DNA of 9,910 bases from Fidelibacterota bacterium TMED108 (GTDB lineage Bacteria > Fidelibacterota > Marinisomatia > Marinisomatales > TCS55). The stretch spans positions 1-9,910 of the forward strand of contig NHFJ01000004.1 in assembly GCA_002172545.1 (NCBI GenBank), given 5' to 3'. Below, piece after piece: positions 5,177 to 9,910 of this stretch (within the stretch, counting starts at the first letter, position 1; each line of letters begins with the position of its first letter). The notes below the pieces were generated by a model. The model was not told where the DNA came from. It searched no databases and saw only the letters and a list, made by a program, of their open reading frames with translations. Position numbers and translations under genes: made by a program.

Positions 5177-7288
5177 ATGCGTCAATATGAGCTAATTGAC
5201 AGTGTAACTTCATATAAACCGGATGCAGATCAAAAACTTTTAGAAAAAGCATATATTTATGGAACAAAAATGCACGGAAGGCAGCTTAGGGCTTCCGGAG
5301 ATCCATACTTTTCTCACCCCATTGAGGTTGCTGGAATACTTGCAGAATTAAAGTTAGACACAACGACTGTTGTTTGTGCATTGCTTCATGACACAATCGA
5401 GGATACTTCGGCGACTATAAAAGATATCGAAAAAAATTTTGGAAAAGAAGTAGCTAAGTTAGTAGATGGGGTTACAAAATTAACTCTTCTTGAAGGCAAT
5501 CTTGAAAGTTCAAAACAGGCAGAAAACTTCCGAAAACTTCTTTTAGCAAGCGCTAGCGATATAAGGATACTTTTAATTAAGCTTGCTGATAGACTCCATA
5601 ATATGAGAACTCTGCATTACATTAAAGATCAAAGTAAAAGAAAGAGAATATCCCTTGAAACACTTGATATTTATGCACCCTTGGCTGGAAGAATTGGCAT
5701 GCAGGAGATAAAGGAGGAATTAGAGGATTTATCATTTTCTCATATTGAGCCAAAAATTAGAGATATTATTACAGAAAGACTAAAGGTTTCAAAAAGAAAA
5801 AAAAGTAAAACTGTTGTACTAATCGATAAAGAGCTAAATAAGCTTTTCAAAGATAATAATTTAAATTGTGAGGTTTCTGGTAGAGTAAAAAAACCATACT
5901 CAGTATGGAAAAAATTAGAAATTCAGCAAAAATCTTTGGACCAACTTTCTGATATCTTTGGTTTTAGAATTTGCGTCGAAACTGTATCTCAGTGCTATCA
6001 GGTTCTGGGGATACTTCATGGCAAATGGCAAGCAATTCCAGGAAGATTTAAGGATTATATCTCAACACCAAAGAAAAATGGTTATCAGTCTATTCATACA
6101 ACCATAATTGGACCAAAAAACCAAAGAGTAGAGGTACAAATAAGAACACTTAAGATGAATGAAATGTGTGAAAGAGGTTTAGCTGCTCATTGGGTCTATA
6201 AGGACCAAGACGATATTGGCAATGACTATCTTGCCTCAATAGAATGGATAAATGATTTAGTGGATATTCTTAATAGAGACGGCGCTACTGAAGAATTTTT
6301 AGAAAATACTAAATTAGAATTATTTCTTGATCAAATATACTGTTTCACACCCAAGGGGACCCTGGTTGCCCTTCCTCGTGATGCAACTGCTTTAGATTTT
6401 GCCTATGCTGTTCACACTGATTTAGGAAATTTCTGTAGTAGCGTTAAAATTAACGGAGCAGATAAAAGAAGAAGAACAAAACTACAAAATGGTGATGAGG
6501 TTGAGGTTGTTAAATCAAAAACACCTGTAGCATTAGAATCTCTTCAGGAGTTTGTTAAAACAGGTAAGGCAAAATCTGCAATCATAAGATCTATAAAGGA
6601 GAAACAAACACACAATCAAAGATTAATTGGAAAAGCAATAATTAAAAGTGTTTTTTCTTCCCATAGAAAGAAACCTACAAGAGATATTCTTGAACGGTCT
6701 TTTGGACCACTAAAAGTCAATTCTCTTGCAAAGTTATATAAATTAGTTGGTGATGGTTCTGCATCTGGTTCAAAGGTTTATGACCTTGTCTTTCCCAATA
6801 ATAATAGAAAAAAAAGAATTAAAAATTATATAGATGAAAATATATCTATTCCTATAATGGGCCTTTATTCAGATATGCCAGCAAAATTTGCTGATAACAC
6901 CTTTTTGGTACCAGGTGATAAAATTGTTGGAATAATTATTCCAGATAATGGAATAACTATTTTTCCTGTAAGTAGTGATGAATTGTTAGCATATGAAAAA
7001 TCTCCAGAGTCATGGATAAAATTGGATTGGAAAAAAAATATTGAATTTACTTTTGTAGCTCGAATAATTGTAACACTAATAAATGAGGTTGGAGTTTTGA
7101 ATTCAATCACATCTACTATTGCGGATTATGGAGGAAATATTTCAAATCTTATTTTAAATGAAAAGGATAGTGATTTTTATAATTTAATTATTGATATTAA
7201 TGTTAATGATAATAAACATATTAGTGATATAGTTGATAGTCTAGAAGGTCTTCCAGTTTTAGAGAGTGTAAAAAGATTTATTGGATAA
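5177..7288 (+). CDS. rsh: Bifunctional (p)ppGpp synthetase/hydrolase, RSH family
   Basis: A 703-residue RelA/SpoT homologue that should make and break the alarmone ppGpp. The HD hydrolase domain is intact: His47 (S-H-P-I-E), His71-Asp72 (L-H-D-T-I-E-D-T) and Asp138 (A-D-R-L-H-N). The synthetase domain has Asp259 (S-D-I-F-G-F-R) and Glu319 (V-E-V-Q-I-R-T) as likely catalytic residues. Its R-F-K-D at 290-293 is the RXKD form found in bifunctional enzymes rather than the EXDD of RelA. The TGS domain spans about 386-447 with His413 in A-V-H-T-D. An ACT domain closes the protein (about 626-703). In the region between TGS and ACT, the usual Cys-Cys-His and later His and Cys are replaced by N574, T575, F576, F596 and S600. 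The ATG at 5177 has only a weak GAGA upstream, so coupling to rpoZ is likely. The rsh stop is followed four bases later by pyrE. Confidence 0.95.
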   Translation: MRQYELIDSVTSYKPDADQKLLEKAYIYGTKMHGRQLRASGDPYFSHPIEVAGILAELKLDTTTVVCALLHDTIEDTSATIKDIEKNFGKEVAKLVDGVTKLTLLEGNLESSKQAENFRKLLLASASDIRILLIKLADRLHNMRTLHYIKDQSKRKRISLETLDIYAPLAGRIGMQEIKEELEDLSFSHIEPKIRDIITERLKVSKRKKSKTVVLIDKELNKLFKDNNLNCEVSGRVKKPYSVWKKLEIQQKSLDQLSDIFGFRICVETVSQCYQVLGILHGKWQAIPGRFKDYISTPKKNGYQSIHTTIIGPKNQRVEVQIRTLKMNEMCERGLAAHWVYKDQDDIGNDYLASIEWINDLVDILNRDGATEEFLENTKLELFLDQIYCFTPKGTLVALPRDATALDFAYAVHTDLGNFCSSVKINGADKRRRTKLQNGDEVEVVKSKTPVALESLQEFVKTGKAKSAIIRSIKEKQTHNQRLIGKAIIKSVFSSHRKKPTRDILERSFGPLKVNSLAKLYKLVGDGSASGSKVYDLVFPNNNRKKRIKNYIDENISIPIMGLYSDMPAKFADNTFLVPGDKIVGIIIPDNGITIFPVSSDELLAYEKSPESWIKLDWKKNIEFTFVARIIVTLINEVGVLNSITSTIADYGGNISNLILNEKDSDFYNLIIDINVNDNKHISDIVDSLEGLPVLESVKRFIG

Positions 7289-7292
7289 AATT

Positions 7293-7877
7293 ATGAATAA
7301 AGATCAAGTTATTAGTGAATTTATAGATGCCGGTGCCTTACTTGAAGGTCATTTTATACTCTCATCAGGTTTACATTCTTCAAAATACCTTCAATGTGCT
7401 TTGGCTCTATCAGACCCCTCTAGGGCAAAAAGACTTTCATCGGCCTTAAGTGAAAAAATTAAAGAAAAAATTAAAGAAAAAATAGATCTTATTGTTTCAC
7501 CTGCTATGGGGGGTGTAATTATTGGTCATGAAATAGCTCGTAACCTTAATGTTCCATTTGTTTTTTTAGAAAGAGTGAATGGAGCTTTTGAATTGAGAAG
7601 GGGGTTTTCAATTAAACCAGGCCTTAAATGTTTGTTAGTTGAAGATATTGTTACTACAGGATTATCATCAAATGAGAGCATGGAGGTGGTTAACAAATAT
7701 GGTGGCGAAATTGTTGGAGAGGCGTGTCTAATAGATAGATCTTGCGGTAAAGCTAAATTAGATACTGAGTTGTTATCTTTAACCTCTTTTGATATACCAA
7801 CTTTTGATTCCGATAATATACCAAAAGAATTAATAAATGTGCCTGCCATTAAACCCGGAAGTAGAAATATTACTTAA
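7293..7877 (+). CDS. pyrE: Orotate phosphoribosyltransferase
   Basis: From the ATG at 7293 the protein has 194 residues. It joins orotate to PRPP to give orotidine monophosphate in pyrimidine synthesis. The alphaproteobacterial form is clear: GALLEGHFILSSGLHS near the N-terminus, V-S-P-A-M-G-G-V (68-75), E-R-V-N-G-A-F-E-L-R-R-G-F (93-105), the PRPP loop L-L-V-E-D-I-V-T-T-G (114-123), and the ending V-P-A-I-K-P-G-S-R-N. The loop continues L-S-S where many enzymes have G-S-S. An in-frame TTG at 7281 would add four residues and overlap rsh. I prefer the ATG because it gives the usual N-terminus and leaves a four-base gap. A 12-base tandem repeat encodes K-I-K-E-K-I-K-E near residue 56. The stop overlaps the next gene by one base. 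Confidence 0.93.
   Translation: MNKDQVISEFIDAGALLEGHFILSSGLHSSKYLQCALALSDPSRAKRLSSALSEKIKEKIKEKIDLIVSPAMGGVIIGHEIARNLNVPFVFLERVNGAFELRRGFSIKPGLKCLLVEDIVTTGLSSNESMEVVNKYGGEIVGEACLIDRSCGKAKLDTELLSLTSFDIPTFDSDNIPKELINVPAIKPGSRNIT
7452..7483 (+). repeat. Short in-frame tandem repeat in pyrE (12-base unit)
   Basis: The unit GAAAAAATTAAA occurs at 7452-7463 and 7464-7475 without mismatch, and a third copy begins with GAAAAAAT at 7476-7483. Each unit adds four residues (E-K-I-K), so gain or loss of a unit keeps the frame. It sits in the stretch before the V-S-P-A-M-G-G segment, where PyrE length tends to vary. Confidence 0.6.
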
Positions 7878-8383
7878 TGTTTAAAAGAAAAAAGCCATTA
7901 GGTTTAATAAATCAATTTAAAAATATCCTTTGGCCAGAGAACGGTTTTAAGAGGTTTTTTTTATATTACTGGAAAAGATTGATTAGAATACCTGAGTCAC
8001 CTCATTCTATTTCAATGGGTTTTTCAATAGGTGTTTTTATAGCATTTTCTCCCTTTATAGGACTTCATACAGTTTTAAGTATTTTTATTTCCTGGGCTTT
8101 CAGGGTTAATATACTATCATCAATTATAGGTACATTTTCAGGTAATCCTCTAACATATCCAATAATGTGGGCTTCTTCTATTGGTTTGGGTGACTTTATA
8201 TTTGGAAGACAAAAGCTTGCTTATGAAAAAATCGAATTATCTGATTTTTTTGGCGTAGATTTTTTTATGTCTTTTTTTGTTGGAAGCATAATTCTTGGTT
8301 TTTTATTTGCTATAATTTTTTACTTTTTTATAAAATATTTTATTATAATTTATAAATCTAATTTTATAAAGAATAAGGAATAA
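7877..8383 (+). CDS. DUF2062 family membrane protein
   Basis: A 168-residue membrane protein of unknown function. The DUF2062 signature is visible: a basic N-terminal region (K3-K6, R34, R37) and a glycine-rich hydrophobic segment G-F-S-I-G-V-F-I-A-F-S-P-F-I-G-L-H (48-64). F-R-V-N (75-78) and G-T-F-S-G-N-P-L-T-Y-P (85-95) follow. A long hydrophobic stretch at about 129-158 is the C-terminal helix or helix pair, followed by a short lysine-rich tail. Probably three or four membrane segments. The ATG overlaps the pyrE TAA by one base (TAATG), and pdxJ begins four bases after its stop. Proteins of this family often lie beside pdxJ/acpS/lepB-type clusters in Alphaproteobacteria, but no activity is known to me. 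Confidence 0.85.
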   Translation: MFKRKKPLGLINQFKNILWPENGFKRFFLYYWKRLIRIPESPHSISMGFSIGVFIAFSPFIGLHTVLSIFISWAFRVNILSSIIGTFSGNPLTYPIMWASSIGLGDFIFGRQKLAYEKIELSDFFGVDFFMSFFVGSIILGFLFAIIFYFFIKYFIIIYKSNFIKNKE

Positions 8384-8390
8384 AATATTG
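8375..8390 (+). promoter_or_regulatory. Ribosome-binding site supporting a TTG start for pdxJ
   Basis: AAGGAA at 8375-8380 lies seven bases before TTG at 8388-8390. No ATG or GTG occurs in this frame before the first conserved PdxJ residues (V-N-I-D-H), so TTG is the only sensible start. Confidence 0.7.
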
Positions 8391-9152
8391 AATAATATAG
8401 ATAAAAAAATAAAACTTGGTGTAAATATAGACCATATTGCAACATTAAGAAATGCAAGAGGGGAAGATTTTCCTGATATTATTAATGCTGCTAAAGTTGC
8501 TTTAAGTTCAGGTGCTGATTCCATAACCGCACATTTGCGTGAGGATAGGCGTCATATTAAAGATCTTGATATTGAAAAAATTGCTAGTAACTTTCCTGGA
8601 AAATTAAATTTAGAAATGGCTGCCACTAGAGAAATGCTTGATATTGCTTTAAAGATTAAACCTTTTTCATGTTGTATAGTTCCAGAAAAAAGGGAGGAGT
8701 TAACAACTGAGGGTGGTTTAGATGTTGTATCTAAACATAATCAGTTAAAAGATTTTATAGATCCTCTAAAAGACTTGGGAATTAGAACGTCTCTTTTTAT
8801 TGATGCAGATGAGTCACAATTACGTCATTGCGTTGATCTAAATGCTGATTGTATTGAAATTCATTGTGGGTCCTACTGTAGGTCTTTTGATGGCAATTTA
8901 CCTTCAGCAGACGATGAATTTTTGAAAATTAAAAATATTTCTGAGTTAGCTTACAAGGAGGGCATAGAGGTTCATGCAGGTCATGGCTTAAATTATAATA
9001 CTACTAGATATTTAAGCTCCATAAAGGAAATTGAGGAACTTAATATTGGATTTTTTATAATCTCTGAGGCAATATTTAAAGGCCTAGGCAATGCTATTAT
9101 TGATATAAGAGAATGTATGGATGAAGGAAGAGACCTTGGAGAAAAAAATTGA
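8388..9152 (+). CDS. pdxJ: Pyridoxine 5'-phosphate synthase
   Basis: A 254-residue PdxJ, which condenses 1-deoxyxylulose 5-phosphate with 3-amino-1-hydroxyacetone 1-phosphate to form pyridoxine 5'-phosphate, the final ring-closing step of the DXP-dependent vitamin B6 route. Motifs in order are V-N-I-D-H-I-A-T-L-R-N-A-R-G (12-25), S-I-T-A-H-L-R-E-D-R-R-H-I (45-57, His49), N-L-E-M-A-A-T (74-80, Glu76), C-C-I-V-P-E-K-R-E-E-L-T-T-E-G-G (95-110), and V-H-A-G-H-G-L-N-Y (195-203, His199). Near the end, N-I-G-F-F-I-I-S-E-A has Phe222 where E. coli PdxJ has a His after the Gly. It starts at a TTG with a well-spaced AAGGAA. Its last four bases overlap the TTG start of acpS. Confidence 0.95.
   Translation: MNNIDKKIKLGVNIDHIATLRNARGEDFPDIINAAKVALSSGADSITAHLREDRRHIKDLDIEKIASNFPGKLNLEMAATREMLDIALKIKPFSCCIVPEKREELTTEGGLDVVSKHNQLKDFIDPLKDLGIRTSLFIDADESQLRHCVDLNADCIEIHCGSYCRSFDGNLPSADDEFLKIKNISELAYKEGIEVHAGHGLNYNTTRYLSSIKEIEELNIGFFIISEAIFKGLGNAIIDIRECMDEGRDLGEKN
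9138..9151 (+). promoter_or_regulatory. Ribosome-binding site supporting a TTG start for acpS
   Basis: GGAG at 9138-9141 lies seven bases before TTG at 9149-9151. The TTG overlaps the pdxJ TGA in the sequence TTGA, giving a four-base overlap typical of termination-reinitiation coupling. Confidence 0.7.
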
Positions 9153-9550
9153 TTATTGGAAGTGGTGTTGATTTAATTGATATTAGAAGAATCCAAAAGA
9201 CATTAGATAGATTTGGTAACAGATTTGTTAAAAGAATCTTTACTGATCATGAAATAAAGAGATCAGAAAAAAAATTAAAAAAAGTAGAGTCATATGCCAA
9301 AAGATTCGCAGTAAAAGAAGCTTGCTCAAAAGCTCTTGGAACAGGTTTTAGATCTGGAGTTTACTGGAGTGATATAGGTGTGGTCAATAAACCTTCAGGT
9401 CAACCATCAATAGAGTTAACAGGAGGTGCTAAAAAAAGACTTCAATCCCTTATTCCCGATAACCATTATGCTAATATTTCAGTTTCAATTTCAGATGATT
9501 TTCCTTGGGCGCAAGCGAATGTTATTATAGAAGCAATAAGCGTTAATTAA
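9149..9550 (+). CDS. acpS: Holo-[acyl-carrier-protein] synthase
   Basis: A 133-residue AcpS, which moves the 4'-phosphopantetheine group from coenzyme A to acyl carrier protein and so activates fatty-acid synthesis. The N-terminus M-I-I-G-S-G-V-D-L-I-D-I-R-R-I (1-15) carries the Mg-binding Asp8. F-A-V-K-E-A-C-S-K-A-L-G-T-G (53-66) carries Glu57 and Lys61. S-V-S-I-S-D-D near the end corresponds to the family's final conserved strand. The length is normal. The TTG start falls exactly at the expected first residue and has a good GGAG upstream. lepB follows after 15 bases, the widest gap in this operon. Confidence 0.93.
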   Translation: MIIGSGVDLIDIRRIQKTLDRFGNRFVKRIFTDHEIKRSEKKLKKVESYAKRFAVKEACSKALGTGFRSGVYWSDIGVVNKPSGQPSIELTGGAKKRLQSLIPDNHYANISVSISDDFPWAQANVIIEAISVN

Positions 9551-9565
9551 TTTTAGAGGTTTAAA

Positions 9566-9910
9566 ATGTCGAAAAATATAAAGAAGAAGGACAATTTTTT
9601 TGTCTCATTTTTCTGGATTTTGATTATTGCTTTAATTTTTCGAGCATTTGTATTTCAAAGCTACAATATTCCATCAGGATCAATGTTAAAGAATCTTCTG
9701 GTAGGTGATTATATTTTTGTTTCAAAATTTGCATATGGTTACTCAAAAAACTCTCTCCCTTTTAGTTTGCCAATTATTCCAGGAAGGGTTTTTTCATCAT
9801 CTCCAAAAAGAGGTGATGTTGTTGTTTTTAAATTACCAAGCGATGGAAGAACGGATTATATAAAAAGAGTTATAGGTCTACCAGGCGATAAAATTCAGAT
9901 TATTAATGGT
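9566..9910 (+). CDS. lepB: Signal peptidase I (N-terminal part, runs off the right edge)
   Basis: The first 115 residues of a type I signal peptidase, the membrane enzyme that cuts signal peptides from exported proteins. A basic N-terminus (K3, K6-K8) is followed by one membrane segment (about 11-30). The catalytic serine box I-P-S-G-S-M then follows at 35-40, with Ser39 as nucleophile. The second conserved block is D-Y-I-K-R-V-I-G-L-P-G-D (97-108), with Lys100 as the general base. K-R-G-D-V-V-V-F (81-88) lies between them. GAGG at 9556-9559 is six bases before the ATG. The frame is still open at 9910, so the C-terminal part lies outside. In many Alphaproteobacteria rnc and era follow; that cannot be seen here. 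Confidence 0.93.
   Translation, partial: MSKNIKKKDNFFVSFFWILIIALIFRAFVFQSYNIPSGSMLKNLLVGDYIFVSKFAYGYSKNSLPFSLPIIPGRVFSSSPKRGDVVVFKLPSDGRTDYIKRVIGLPGDKIQIING

Noticed and set aside
6865..7110. Minus-strand open frame opposite rsh
   Set aside because: It lies fully inside the conserved rsh gene on the other strand, with no start signal or motif.
7526..7849. Minus-strand 107-residue open frame opposite pyrE
   Set aside because: It is antisense to the conserved PRPP-binding region of pyrE, and its serine-rich composition is what reverse reading of that gene gives.
8303..8524. Minus-strand open frame across the DUF2062 / pdxJ boundary
   Set aside because: It overlaps two supported genes and the pdxJ ribosome-binding site; no motif was seen.

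Overview
The window looks like a piece of an AT-rich, tightly packed alphaproteobacterial genome, possibly a small-genome marine lineage. The evidence is the low GC (about one third in the stretches I counted by hand), gaps of a few bases or start/stop overlaps, and the order smpB / uracil-DNA glycosylase / rpoZ / rsh / pyrE / DUF2062 / pdxJ / acpS / lepB. From general knowledge that order is typical of Alphaproteobacteria. The lineage is inferred, since no rRNA or other marker is present.

Left part (1-3006): an accessory-looking plus-strand group. It holds the last 40 codons of a membrane protein, a 242-base non-coding stretch with two small palindromes and a good sigma-70-type promoter, an alpha/beta hydrolase, an apparently exported protein made mostly of eight exactly 24-residue MORN-like repeats, and a YegS/DgkB-type lipid kinase.

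Junction (about 3004-3018): the lipid kinase stop codon is followed at once by sequence coding for the C-terminal half of dihydrodipicolinate synthase (DapA). The N-terminal half is nowhere in the window. This is the clearest anomaly. It is either a real deletion or rearrangement, or a joining artefact. The remnant keeps the Schiff-base lysine and is followed by smpB through a one-base TGATG overlap.

Right part (3503-9910): housekeeping genes. smpB (ribosome rescue) converges with a minus-strand family 5 type uracil-DNA glycosylase. A 116-base divergent region then leads into a long plus-strand operon: rpoZ, rsh (ppGpp synthetase/hydrolase), pyrE, a DUF2062 membrane protein, pdxJ, acpS and the start of lepB. 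Gaps in this operon run from a 4-base overlap to 15 bases, so co-transcription and translational coupling are likely. It joins transcription and stringent control with pyrimidine synthesis, vitamin B6 synthesis, acyl-carrier-protein activation and protein export.

I see no complete new system. The points worth a second look are the half dapA at a gene junction, the perfectly phased repeat protein, the RSH protein lacking the usual Cys/His residues of its regulatory region, and a lipid kinase with changed nucleotide-loop residues.
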